Shown one piece after another: positions 32,059-43,214 of a stretch of DNA of 64,000 nt (positions are counted from its first letter, which is position 1; the number at the start of each line of letters is the position of its first letter). The position numbers and the translations under genes were made by a program. Under the pieces are notes generated by a model that did no database searches, had not been told where the DNA came from, and saw nothing but the letters and a program-made list of their open reading frames with translations. This DNA comes from Symsagittifera roscoffensis (taxonomy: Eukaryota; Xenacoelomorpha; Acoela; Convolutidae), in the NCBI RefSeq assembly GCF_963678635.1, contig NC_087067.1:44183829-44247828 (forward strand), given 5' to 3'.

Positions 32059-33047
32059 TTAAATAAACTTTGGGTATCGTACCTGTGAATATGAACAATG
32101 ATTTGGAAAAGTTGGAGATATATTTCAAATAGGGAGTAGATAATTTAAAAAATGTTGCAAAAAATGATTAAAATTATTATAAAAGCTTCAAAGGTATCAA
32201 ATAGAAATATGAATAAAAGTTTAAGTATTATAAAAAAGTTTATGAAAATGTTGAAAGTTGTATTTTTAAAGATATTGACTGATTGAGAGAAGAGCATTTA
32301 AGAAATGATTTCTTTGTAGAATATTTTTTGTTGTTTGAGGCGAGATTCAAGTGTGGTCGAGTTATTTATTGATTTTTGACAAGTTGGTTGAGTTTTGTGA
32401 AAAGTTGTTGGGGGCTAATTTTATGGTGTTTGGGAGGTCTTCTTTGCTTTATTTTTATTTGTCAGATGATCTGGGGTATTTTTGAGATTTTTGTACTTTA
32501 GGCCAAATGAATACGGTCGTATTTTTATTTTAGGCTAATTTATCATTTTTGTTTGGAGGGTTTTTGAGATCTAAGTTGGGAAAATGTTGTTGATCTTTGC
32601 GTTATTAGATAAGGGAGGGTTATCATATTATGGTGGTATTTATTTTAGTTGTCAACTTTGAGCGGTTTGCTTATTTTTGACCTGGAGGTTGTAAAATTAT
32701 AGTTATAGATATGCCTGGAGTTTAATATCTTTCGTCTAATAGGTTGGTGTTATAGTTATAGAAGGTGACGGATTGAATGGATCCTATTAGCTGAATCTGA
32801 ACTAGAATTGTTGCGTGTTTTGTCAGCATGTTATTTTGAAAAATGAAAACTCAATATGATCCAGAGGTGCAAGGATTATTAATTTTAAAATTAAAGATGT
32901 TTTTGAAATTCAACTTTCTTTAATATTTTAGATTGTGGGATGAATGTTTTGTAGTTTTTACGTGGTTGATTTCTAAGTCGTGATGATTCTCTATGTTCTT
33001 CTGATTTTTCTACTTGTTCTTGTGGTAGAATTTTTTCTATCAATTTC
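32059..33047 (-). other. conserved non-coding gap between pol and env genes, element A
   Basis: About 1 kb without an open frame, yet aligned closely to 54.54-55.55 kb of element B, base by base with small indels. The minus strand carries CACAGGTACGAT just before the mini-ORF in both copies, which could act as a splice acceptor or donor. Otherwise nothing is recognised. Confidence 0.5.
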
Positions 33048-34987
33048 CTATTTTTTTTCTTTTTGAGTTATTTTTTGATCTGGTGTGTTTGTATTGTTTT
33101 TTATTGTAGTTGGTTTTGTATTTTGTTTTTCATGATGAATGTTGTGTTGTTCATCTATTTCTTTTTCCGTATGTGGATGATTTTGAATAACGTTTAAACC
33201 TGTGAAAGAATATAGTTGAGTTAATTCGCGTAGTGCGTACTCTTTTGGGTAGAAGGGCAACAGATTGTTTCGATGTTGAACAATTTCTTTTTGACTTGAA
33301 TCGGTGAGTTTATACGTTACGTCAGTGGGTTTGGCAATTATTTGGTATGGTCCTTTTCGAAGGAGTTGTAATTTTTTTTAGAAATTCCTTTTGGTGTATT
33401 AAAGTTAGGTATTAAGACAAATTTTCCAATTTTTAAGTCTGTGGCTGGTGTAAAACGTGAAATAATTTGGTCGTTAATATTTTGCCTTTGTAACAATTTT
33501 TTTGTTATTTTTTGGTAAATTTCATTGTGTTTTTTATCTCTTTTTAAAATCCATTCGTTGTGTGTGCCGTAGGCTAATTTAAGAATTTGTGGGTGATGAA
33601 AATGATCTTCATCATGTTTGTGTAAAGGTAGGTTATAACAAATTGAATCTTTATTTGGTTGGCAATAACCTTGTGCTTTTTTATGAGAATTTGCTGTAAA
33701 CATAATTGGTTTACGTGGTTTTTGATTAAAAACCATTTCGTATGGTGACATTCCTAGAGTTGTCGTGATTTGTGAATTATATGGTAAGGGAAATAATTTT
33801 ACATCTGCTGACCATTTTGTGTATTTTGTATCATTTGTTTGTGGTCCTGATAAATTTATTTTATCAGTTAGATTTTCTTTTTCAATTAATGGAAAAAGGT
33901 CTTTTTTATGCGGGTGGTGTTTTATTCTTTTTTGTTGAGTGTTATTTTTTATCCATTGTGAGTATGGAATTGGTTTAAAAGTTGATGTGCCTAGTAAGTC
34001 AACTTCGTAGTGATTATTCTGGCAATCTAAGTAGAGTGGGAAATGTTGTAGATTATTTATCTGTGATTGATCAATATCAGTTTTTACTGCGTATTTCCAT
34101 TCTAATCGGGGTGATGTTTCATCTTTTGCGAGATAAAATTTAATATTTTGTGGTATTTCTACTGTAGTTTTTCGTGTGAGTAGTTCAGGTGGCGTATTTC
34201 TACTTAATGTATCTGGTAATGCAAGGTTTTTTCCTGCTGTCCAAACTATATGTAAGTTTGGAAATTTCATTAGGATTAGTTGAAATCTATAAACTCTATG
34301 ATTTGGATTCGACTTTTGTGCAAAGAGAAAAATAATTGGTTTGTGATCTGTGAATAGAACTGTTGGGTGTTTTGATCCAAGTATCAGAAATTCATATTCT
34401 GTAAGTGTATAAATAATAGCTGTACATTCTCTCATTAGAGTTGAGAGTCGTAGCTCTGCTTGAGTGAATAATCGGGAATTTGCTGATATAAGGTTCATTT
34501 TTTTTGTACTACTATGTGATTGTAGTAATGCTGCGCCGATGCCAAAATTTGAAGCATCGCACATTGCATAGAATGGTTGGTTTGAATCTGGAATTGTGTT
34601 TGGAATTTGATCAGTTAAAAGTTTTTTAATTTCTTCAAATCGTGTTTGATGTTCACTGGTCCATTCAAAGTTATTTTTTTGTCTGAGGATATTATAGAAG
34701 GGTCTTAAGAATATTTGCATTTTATAAACGTATTTGCCTAAGAAATTTAACATTCCAAGGAATTCTTGTATTTTCTTTTTGTTTGTTGGTGGCTGAAGTT
34801 TTTGAATAGCATCAACGCGTGATTTTAATGGGGTGATAGTGTTTCGTTCAATATTATGTCCTAAAAATTTAACTCGTGTTAGAAAGAAGTGTGATTTATC
34901 GGGGATGGCCTTCAGATTTTCGTTCTGAAGTATTTTATGATAGTATTCTAAAACTGTAAACATTTCTTCTTTAGTTTGTGATTGCAT
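33048..34987 (-). pseudogene. pol: RNase H and deleted integrase, element A
   Basis: The RT connection (KFLGHNIE, FLGMLNFLGKYVY) leads into RNase H with FYAMCDASNFGIGAALLQ, LMRECTAIIYTL and VLFTDHKPIIFLF; the catalytic acidic residues are present. The frame then jumps from SGPQTNDTKYT directly to KWSADVKLFPL. The integrase zinc finger and DDE core found in element B are missing, removed by a deletion of about 0.92 kb with ends in a short repeat (about 33815-33835). The integrase tail continues to 33048 after another frame change. Element A could not integrate with its own enzyme. Confidence 0.8.
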
Positions 34988-36266
34988 AAAAACATCGCTA
35001 AGTAGGTGATTGCGTTTTTCTTGAGTATTAGTGGTCTAAAAATTTTACTCATAAAAGCTGAAAAAGCTGCTGGTCCTATGGATATTTCATAGAATAAGCG
35101 GTTAAATTCATATTGTTGATTTCCAATAACAAATTGCGTTAAACGTCGTGATTGTTCATCTAGTGGCATTTGATTGTATGCACTATTCATATCTGCGGTT
35201 GTAAAGTATTTTCCATTTATCTTTGTTAAGATAACTTGTATTGGTTCAATAGGCCAATTGCATTTTGATTCAATAATTAGTGAATTGAGATATCCAGCGT
35301 CTAAAACTATTTTTAATGATTCGCCTTTTGCTAGAATGATAACAGGGTTGATAAAAGTGTTACTTTTTGGTTGTTCTTCCTTATTTACTGGTGAAATAAT
35401 TTTGTATTCTTCTAAGATGTCAAGTAATCTATTTACTTTGTCGTGTAAGTGAATTGGTACTTTACTGGCTCTTTGTTTTTTGAAAACTGCGTCGGGTTTT
35501 AACGGGAGATGTAGTGATGAACTGATTTTTCCAACGTCAAATTTTGATGTTGCGTAGACTGTTGAATATTTTAACAGTTGCTTTGCTAATTTATCAAATT
35601 CGATTTGTGTAATTTGTGAATGTTCAAAACTAAACATTGTTAAAAAATTTTGTTGTTCTTTTGTGTAATTTGTTATATTGAATGCTGGCTTAAAATATGG
35701 TGTTTTTGTGAAGTAATCTGTGTTTCTCTTTTCATTACTTATTATGTTATTTATGGACAATTCTTTGTCAAGAGTTGTGGATTGACAAATATCTAATAAT
35801 TGGAGTATATTATTAACGCTGTAGGCTACTTCATGTATGGGTGAGATTGTAGCGTTTGTTTCACAATATCCTAAAAGTCCTAAGGGTAATGTTACTGATA
35901 TGGTGTATTGTTATACACGTGTAACGAAATGATGTCGGAATTCGTGTTTTTCAAATATTGAATAGATGAAATCGTGATTTTGAAAAATTTGTGAATATGT
36001 TTAAATTCAAAGTCTGACATAAAAAATTGTTGTTTATTATTACTTTTATCATACTGGTGAACTTGTTTTATTGAAAAATTATATATATTTCCTGATAATG
36101 GTTTCAGGTGTTTCCGTTGTTGATTATAAATTGGATAACATTTTGAGAAGAATGTTGGTTGTTTGTTTAATCTTTGAAAAAATGTTAGAGCTGTATTTTT
36201 TGTTTTTGTGTACTTATTTTTTGATGTTGATTGTTGGTATATATTTAGATATAAATGGTACGCCAA
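34948..36266 (-). pseudogene. pol: reverse transcriptase, element A
   Basis: Fingers and palm are clear (VPIHLHDKVNRLLDILEEY, FTTADMNSAYNQMPLDEQ, ISIGPAAFSAFMSKIF). The catalytic YLDD is destroyed by a one-base deletion at about 34996-35005, where the frame reads YLAM and leaves the domain. The upstream linker between protease and RT (35892-36266) is in a third frame because of a further indel near 35.90 kb. Confidence 0.85.
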
Positions 36267-38007
36267 TGATATTGTGCTTAATATCAGTAATTTGAAATGT
36301 TTGTTTAAACGGTCTGTTTAAAATTTTGTTTTGTTGCATTGTTCTCGTGGGGAGAACGAATAATTGGATTTTTCCATAATTTACTAATGTTGATCCTTGT
36401 GCTGTTGCTAGTTTACTGGAGGTTTCAAGAAGCGTTATTTTTGTATGTAATGTTTTGATTTCATTCCATGTGGAAATATTAATTATATGTGATTCTGCTC
36501 CTGAATCAATTAAAAAATCAGTTTCAAGATCTGGTGGTTGAAATTCTTTGTTTCTTGGGCTTTCCAATAGAAATGGTATTGTCCAAATTTTTTCTCTGGG
36601 TTGTTTTTTCTGTATATTTTGATAAATATGATTTGTGTTTGAGCATTGTGTTTCACTTTTTTCATCGGGTTTAATTACCGTGTTTATTTCGTTTACTTCT
36701 TGTGTAGTTTGTGTAGTATCGGTGGGTCCAATATAGTAATTGTGAAGGAGTTCCAATTGATTTTCATATATATGTGATGTAAAAGGTTGTTCATATATGA
36801 CAGGTTCATAGTCGTTTTTGACTGTTATCATATTTACTGAGATAGTGTTTTCTGTATCACTCTCTGTATCTGATGATTCACAATGTATATGATTTAGTTG
36901 TATTTCGTGATTTTCTGCGTCATCAATACCTGGAGGATCTGAAGTTTTTTCTTCATTTGTTTGCACTTGATTAATGTGTCTTTGATGTTTTGGTGTACTA
37001 CTTTTGTATCGATGTCTAGAGTCAGGGTAGCGGTTATTATTCCTATGTGGTGACTGGGAATAAAATCTGTATCGATTATTGTAACTTGAGTTTCGATTTT
37101 GTGAGTTATTTCGTGATCTATTTTGGTAATTATCATTTGATCTGTGATAGTTTGATCTATTATATGAATTATTTTTTAATCGATTGTTCGGGTAATTCTG
37201 ATTTCGATTGTTCGAATAACTTCTATTTCTATTATGTGAATAGTTTCTATTTCTGTTGTATGATGAGTTTCGTGATTGACTATTGGAATAGTGTCTATTC
37301 CTTAGGTTTGATTGGGAACTGGATCCAGAAACAAATTGTGTTGCATTGGAATTTGATCTTGAATAGTTATTTTGGTTATTTTGACTATTTGATCGGTTAT
37401 AATTATTTTGTGAAGAATTTCGTGTATTTCTTCGTTCTGGTGATCTTCCTCTATAATTTGAGTTACATGGTGATTGATTCCTTGTGTAATTGGTGTTGTT
37501 CGGAAGTGGTTTTCTTGAACTGTTATTACTATATATATTTTTGTTCGGTAGGCTTTGATCTTTTTTCATGTATTGATAGAACGATTTATTTGGTTCTTCA
37601 TGTTTTTGAGGTTTATTCTGATTGTCTTGTTGTTTTTGTCTACATTCGGAGATACTGTGTCCGTATCGTCGGCAATAATTACACCATTTTTTGAAGGATG
37701 GTTTGCCTTTAAAATTTGGATGTTTTTCATAGATATTCAGTATTTCAGTGATTTTTTCAATTAAGTCTGTATCTGATTCCTGTATGTTATTTATATGTGT
37801 AGTGTTTGTTTCAATTCGATTAACATATTGTAGTTTTAGATTTTCAGTTTCTTCGAGTTTCATTGTGATTTCTGCTTGTTCCAGTTTATCTACTAACTTT
37901 CGAAAATCTAAATCTGGTTCTCGAATTGAGGAAGGATGAGATGCTCTCTTTTTTATTGCTATTTTCCTTAATTGAGGTGTTAAGGTCATCATTAAAATTT
38001 CTGTCAT
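36214..38007 (-). pseudogene. gag-pro: gag nucleocapsid and protease, element A
   Basis: A 597-codon frame covers the end of capsid (LTPQLRKIAIKKRASHPSS), one CCHC knuckle CNYCRRYGHSISEC (about 37.64-37.68 kb), a long Asn/Ser/Arg/Tyr-rich stretch, and an aspartic protease with FLIDSGAESHIIN (about 36.49-36.52 kb). It ends TINIKK near 36.21 kb by frameshift. The low-complexity stretch between knuckle and protease is about 200 residues, far longer than in typical gypsy gag. Confidence 0.8.
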
Positions 38008-40212
38008 TTTTGTGTTTTTATAGACTTGTGTATTAAGTGAATATGCTTTTCGAACTAGTGTTTCGATACGTACAGCTAATTGTTTGATAGTTTCATTTGG
38101 TAATCTGCAATTTTCATTAATAAAACTCTTTGGTGTTGTTTGTTTCTTTCAGATTCAAACATTTTTGAAAATTCTTGTGTGAATCTTTTCCAATCTGATT
38201 TTATTTCTATAGATAATACTGAAAACCGTTTTTGAGCTGCGCCATCTAGGGTTGTTTGTATTAGTGCTGTGCGCGTCTATGTATCCAATTTTGATGTAGT
38301 GGCGTAATAATTGGTTCAGGTCCTATATTTAAAATTAAATTTGCTGTTACTGCATTTAAATAATCTTCTACAGAATATTCAGGATCTGTTCCTGTGAAAA
38401 CCATCAGTGGTTTATTGGATATTTTTGATGATCCACCCATGAGGTATGGATTCATTGTCATCTGTAGTGATTCTGCGGCATTTGGCATTTGCGAAAAATT
38501 TGAAAGTTGATTTTTTGTTATTTCGTGTTGCTGAAGGTAATATGGAAGCGGTATTTCATTTTGCATTTGAGTTGGTTGATAGGAATGCAATGACATTAGG
38601 TTTTGTGGTTGTATTGGTCGAAAAGATTGTGTGTTAAATGGGTTTTGTATATGCATTTGTTGTGGATTTTGTACATCTGTTAGGTTTTGTGGGTAAATTT
38701 TTATATTTCGAGATGGTCGAGGTTGTCGTGGTCTTTGTGTGCGATATTCTTTAGTGTATGGTGCAAAAATATCTAGTTGGTGATAGTCGTCTTCATCAGA
38801 TGATAAATAGTTTGTATTAAAAGGTGTATATTGATTATTTTTATTTTGTTGAAAGAATGGGTGATTTTCACTATAATCCTGTGTAGGTTGTAGATTATCT
38901 GGGAAATTTCCTGAATTGGTCGATGTTTTCGGGAGATTCCAATAATGGGAACATACGTGATTTAAATTTTGTGTTTTTTTCGGGGAGGTTGGTTTGTTCT
39001 TAGTTTCTGAGTATAATTATAATTGTGTTCTGCAAAGGTATTTCTTGTGAATGGTTTTCGTGTTTTTGACGGTATTGTCATTGGTCTATACGTTTGATAA
39101 TCCATATGTGAATATTTTGGAGCAACCGAAGGTTTAACGGTTGATTGTAAGGTTACTTGTGCCAATGAATTTTTTTGTATTTCTTGGTGTAGTCAAATTT
39201 GGGTGTATTGGTGAAATACTTTGTTGTGTAGTTGTTGTTGTTTGGACGATTTCTTCATTAATGAAGTGTGATGGTGTTTGAATATCTTGCTGTGTAAGAT
39301 TTCTAGTTCCCTTAAGATTTTCATTATGTAACACGGTCAAATTTAAACTGTTATTTCGCGTATCAGGTAAAAATGTTTTATGGTTTAATGGTGTTGCATC
39401 AATGGCTAATGGTATTAATTTTACATAATCTCTGTGATAAGATATTGTACTTATTGCTTGAATTGAGATAGATTGTGGGATATTTATAAATGTAGGATGA
39501 GACCATTCAGGGTCCCAAACGTGGTCTGATTGTTCTGAAAGGGCAGTGTCTTCATTTGTATTTGAGGTCTGAAATTTTTTCTTGCTTGTGAAATTAAATC
39601 TAAATTGTGGGTGAAATAATCTATTATGAACCATGCAAAAATCTTTTGTAAATCATGTTTAGTGTGTTGTGAAACATCATCTTTAGTGAAATTTTCTTTA
39701 ATTATTTGTAGAAATGTTGAAAATAATGCGATTTCATTTCGTACTTTTGTATGTTTGGATGTTTCAGTTGGTGAGATACTTTGAAATTCTGTTTTTTCCA
39801 ATATAGATTTATAAGTATATATTATTGCAAAAACTTAGTGAATATGGAGTTTGCTCTTTGTGAATTATGATATTGTATGCTTTTGAGATATTTTAGGAAT
39901 ACTTTTGAGAACTCTAATTCAATATCGTCAAAGTACATATTTGTGATGGGCTGTATTGGGTGTGCTGAATTCTATGGTATAGATTCCATATTGTTGTGTT
40001 AGATTACATATATCTTTCAAATAATGTTCAATAATTTGTCTTTTGATTTTTACATCTGGGAATTCTGCTTTGCATGGACTGATTCCGGGTTCAAACAAAT
40101 TTCCGAGTAAGTTCTTGCAAAAATCATGTTGACCTCTATCATCGGGTGAATCTATAAGAAAGGGGTAAACTGCTTCGTCATCTGGACTATCGTCACTTTG
40201 AGTGTGGCTCAT
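38008..40212 (-). pseudogene. gag: gag N-terminal half and capsid, element A (several frames)
   Basis: The ATG at 40212 (MSHTQSDDSPDDEAVYPF) is the probable gag start. The sequence continues through at least five frame changes (near 39.93, 39.6, 39.15, 38.96 and 38.1-38.26 kb). Recognisable parts are SQHTKHDLQKI, a Gln/Asn/Pro-rich linker, and the capsid region FTGTDPEYSVEDYLNAV ... LHQNWIHRR. At about 39.15 kb one extra A marks a frame change just before the site where element B has a TAG; the aligned codon in A is CAA. The product would form the particle shell. Confidence 0.7.
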
Positions 40213-40308
40213 TTTTTCATTTGATGACTGTTAATATATAACTATCGATGTGTCTAATTGGTTGATTCCAATTGTACAAGTGTACTGGTTTGTGTTTGTA
40301 TTGTTTTT

Positions 40309-40653
40309 TTATTCTTCTTTTTCCTCTTTTTGATGAATTGAAGTTGTTTCTGAGTCGGAAAAATATAATTGATCGTGGATGGGACAATTTTTATCAATTG
40401 ATTCTTTTAATTTGTAGAGTTCATCTAAACTGCTGGCTTTTGATTCAGAAAATGCGTTCCTATTTTTTGAAAATCTTTTTTGTGTGATTTGTCTTTGTTT
40501 GTTTATAATTTTTCTTTTTATTGTTTGTCGTTTTGTTCTAATATATCCAACTGTTTGTGTATGAGGTGTGATTACAAGATCGTATTTTTTGTCATCTATT
40601 TCACAGTTGTGTAAAACGATTGTTTGTTTATTTCCTAAATTTTTGAATGACAT
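40309..40653 (-). CDS. pre-gag ORF (114 aa), unknown function
   Basis: The ATG at 40653 (CCTTATGTCATTC) starts MSFKNLGNKQ. The protein is basic in the middle (RTKRQTIKRKIINKQRQIT) and acidic at the end (HQKEEKEE). It shares the frame of gag but is separated from it by TAA at 40309-40311 and about 97 bp. The corresponding part of element B lies outside the window. It could be a small nucleic-acid-binding protein. No family was recognised. Confidence 0.45.
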   Translation of the reverse strand: MSFKNLGNKQTIVLHNCEIDDKKYDLVITPHTQTVGYIRTKRQTIKRKIINKQRQITQKRFSKNRNAFSESKASSLDELYKLKESIDKNCPIHDQLYFSDSETTSIHQKEEKEE

Positions 40654-41898
40654 AAGGTTTAGGATGAGGGATGCAAGAAGTTGTTAGTTATTTCTATTTC
40701 CTTAGACTGTTAGTCCTTACGATTTTTTGGTTAGCTTAACCTGGGTCTTTTTGTTTAGGGTTGGAGAGAAAAGTATATCGATTCCGGAGAATGATTTTTT
40801 ACTTTCTCGTCGCTAGTCTAAGCTAAGGTGTTAACTTGCTTAATCTTATTTAGGGGTAGTGATTGTGTTCAAGGGTTGGAGAATAGTAAATCGATCCACA
40901 AGGTTCAGGTATAATTAGAACACAAGTAGTTCGTTAGATACTATTTTAAACTTACTAAGTCTAAGATCTATCCTGGGTCTGGTAAGAGGAGGGTTCAAGT
41001 GAATGATGAATAACCGAAGTTCTTCACTGATTATCTTAATTTAAATGGTTAGTTTTATTTAAAAATTTCTATTATTCATGGGTCTTTTGGAAGGGTTAGA
41101 TAGTGAATCGACGTTTGAGGTCGTTAGACACTTGCAAAGTGGGTGAGGGAGAACAAAATTGTTCTGTTGATCCAAGGATAGTCCTTGATGATCAGGTTTT
41201 AAATTTATTGAGATAGAAAATTTATTAAGATCCAATGATAAGCCTTGATGATCTGATTTTAAAAATTAAGTGAATTAAGTTTAAAATGATTTAAATTTAT
41301 TGAATAGAAGTTTTAGTTCTTTAATGATATTAGTGAGCTTATGATTGCTGTTATGTTTAGGTGATGGAGCTGGGACAACGAATGATTTATGATTACTAAC
41401 AATTTATTGTCATGCTACTAATTTTTATTTTTATTTTCAAATAAATATTTTTCAAATATGTTTTATATAATACTGCAGAAATTAAGAAAACGATCTGAGA
41501 TCTTTTTATCAATCGTTATTGTACATTAATAGTTTTGTTTAGCGCCTGAAATGATCATGAATGTTTACTTCAAAATTTTATGTTTGCAAATGAAAATCTA
41601 AATTCATTGCTAATAAGGTTCTAAATACAAAAGTCTGTGTTGGCTTTTGCCGTACAATCATAAAACTAAATGGTAAGTTTCTACTTTGTCGTATGTCGTC
41701 TCTTGTCCGAGGTCTTCTTCCAATTCCGGGTAGTTCTATTATCGTTCGGAATATCGGCTCTGATCTATTGAGTCGTAGAGACATTTCAATTAAATTATTA
41801 TCGTATAACATTTTGAAAATGTTTTGTCTAATTTCTAATCTATTTTTGGTTAGTTCTAAGCATTTAAGGTCTTATTCGAGACTTATGGTCGCAGCAGA
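40654..41898 (-). other. element A leader (1.25 kb) between LTR and first ORF
   Basis: This is long for a retroelement leader. The LTR-proximal 660 bp (41236-41898) recurs at 24523-25180. The rest holds a local duplication of GATCCAAGGATAGTCCTTGATGATC / GATCCAATGATAAGCCTTGATGATC near 41.19-41.25 kb. No primer-binding site beginning TGG is evident next to the LTR (minus strand TCTGCTGCGACC). Packaging signals would be expected here but cannot be seen. Confidence 0.5.
41578..41784 (-). CDS. leader ORF (68 aa) with Arg-rich core
   Basis: The ATG at 41784 starts MSLRLNRSEPIFRTIIELPG; the centre is GRRPRTRDDIRQSRN. It lies about 115 nt downstream of the 5' LTR. It is open over the same length in both leader copies, with about three replacements, while nearby leader sequence has small indels. 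It could be an upstream ORF, an Arg-rich RNA-binding peptide, or the first exon of a spliced product. No homologue is known to me. Confidence 0.38.
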   Translation of the reverse strand: MSLRLNRSEPIFRTIIELPGIGRRPRTRDDIRQSRNLPFSFMIVRQKPTQTFVFRTLLAMNLDFHLQT

Positions 41899-42308
41899 TG
41901 AGTTATGACTGATGTGGTTAACTCATAGAGTAATTTCGGATAGGGTACACCGTCTGCTTGTCACGCTATCTTATTTTCGGCCGGATAGATTCGTGCAACT
42001 TCTTAGTCCAATACCGATCCCAATCTTACTCTTATACTTACTAGTCTCAGGGTGTTTAACTATTCTCTGCTAGGCTCAATAGATCTAGGGTATACTGGTT
42101 TATTGCGGCTGCTGAAGTTCTCTTGGAGAGGCAACTAATTTCTAAGTTTAATTCAAATCTCTCTGGTGCTGAAATTACAAGTAATTTCAGCACTTACAAA
42201 TAAGTGGGTTGTTAGTTAGATGGATTATGATTGGTTAATATTAAATATTTTACAGTGGTAAAATATCCAATTTATCCAATTATAAAATGTAGTTTAGATC
42301 AGGTTCCA
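41899..42308 (-). repeat. element A 5' LTR (410 bp)
   Basis: On the minus strand it runs TGGAACC...TAACTCA. It holds TTTTATAATTGG near its start, a perfect 13 bp stem with 2 nt loop (42166-42193), AATAAA (minus of 42099-42104) and a consensus splice donor CTA|GTAAGTAT (minus of 42034-42041). The order poly(A) signal then donor places the donor in U5, where a retrovirus would use it to make spliced env RNA. By eye about 13 differences in 410 bp separate it from the 3' LTR. Confidence 0.9.
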
Positions 42309-42900
42309 ATCCTCTCCCAGCCACTTGGATCCAGATCTAAAGGTAGGTAAGTTCACAGTTACTCATCACTTCATCTCTGTCTTTTTAATCACTTCGCATG
42401 CGGAATCGACTATCAGGAGACTATAATTTGAAATGGAAATTCTACTTATACAGACTTTTTTTGGCCTTTTGGGACAGAATTACTTCTGGGAAAACCCAAG
42501 CACATCCTCCTGTTTGTTACTCCATCTGCAGCTCCCTTTTTGAAATTTTTTCCGACTCATCAGTGTCTGTTGTGAATTGTCCATGCGCAGGGCATAACTT
42601 GCTGCTGTACTTTTGAAAACCTAGCGCACATATTCCTGCGGAACAGTTTTTTTTGGGTAAAAACGTTACTTTTGGGTAAAAACGTTAAAAAGCGTAAAAT
42701 CTTAGATGACGTAATTTGGCATCCTTCACGATAACTTCCAATACGGAAGTTTTTAATTAAAAAGAAGCCAGTGTGTTATCAATAAATTTGACATCAAATT
42801 AGCGGGTGTGTTGTATAGGTTCATCAAAGCGCCTAGAAAATCTTGCGAAAATATGGTCTGCACAGATACTCCTCCATTGTGTTTGAGCTAGGTAGGTCAT

Positions 42901-42960
42901 GGGTCATGGACATAATTAATTATGGGTCATGGACATAATTAATTATAGGTCATGGACATA
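42901..42960 (+). repeat. 23 bp tandem repeat, 2.6 copies
   Basis: The unit GGGTCATGGACATAATTAAT plus TAT occurs at 42901-42923 and 42924-42946 and partly at 42947-42960 (first base A). Confidence 0.9.
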
Positions 42961-43214
42961 TTTTACAAACAAACTTCAACAAGTCCCAAACATTGACAAG
43001 TTTAAGTTTTCAATAGACATTATGACAGATTTAAGTTTTCATTGAGTTAAGCCACTGATGGACTGTTTACTGCGGTTAAACTTCAGATGGCCAAAAAACG
43101 TATACCAATGAAGGAAAACAAGTATTAGAAAGAAAAATATTTCTTTAAAAAATAGGTATTAATTCCTTGACAATTTTGGTCGTTTAGATAGCCGGTCCGT
43201 ACCCTTTAAATTTT

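Larger units (their letters stand above)
24325..42312 (-). mobile_element. Ty3/gypsy retrovirus-like element A, compound, with ATCC target duplication
   Basis: The block runs from TGAGTTATGACC at 24329 to GGTTCCA at 42308 and is bracketed by ATCC at 24325-24328 and 42309-42312. Transcription is on the minus strand. From its 5' end: 410 bp LTR (41899-42308), leader, pre-gag ORF, gag-pro-pol, gap, membrane mini-ORF and Pro-rich frame, env, post-env ORF, 3' UTR with a candidate intron, 410 bp LTR (25181-25590). A further leader piece and a truncated LTR extend it on the low-coordinate side. About 13 substitutions separate the two full LTRs. Many frameshifts and an integrase deletion inactivate it. 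Confidence 0.85.

Noticed and set aside
37047-37694. 215-codon plus-strand Tyr/Cys/Phe-rich frame
   Set aside because: Antisense shadow of the Asn/Arg/Ser-rich gag tract; the same shadow appears in broken form in element B.
41880-41898. Primer-binding site next to the 5' LTR
   Set aside because: The minus strand reads TCTGCTGCGACC with no TGG start; I could not match it to a tRNA 3' end and do not call one.
42398-42616. 72-codon plus-strand frame in the spacer, Cys-rich at its end
   Set aside because: No homologue recognised, no splice context or partner frame; left as unsupported.
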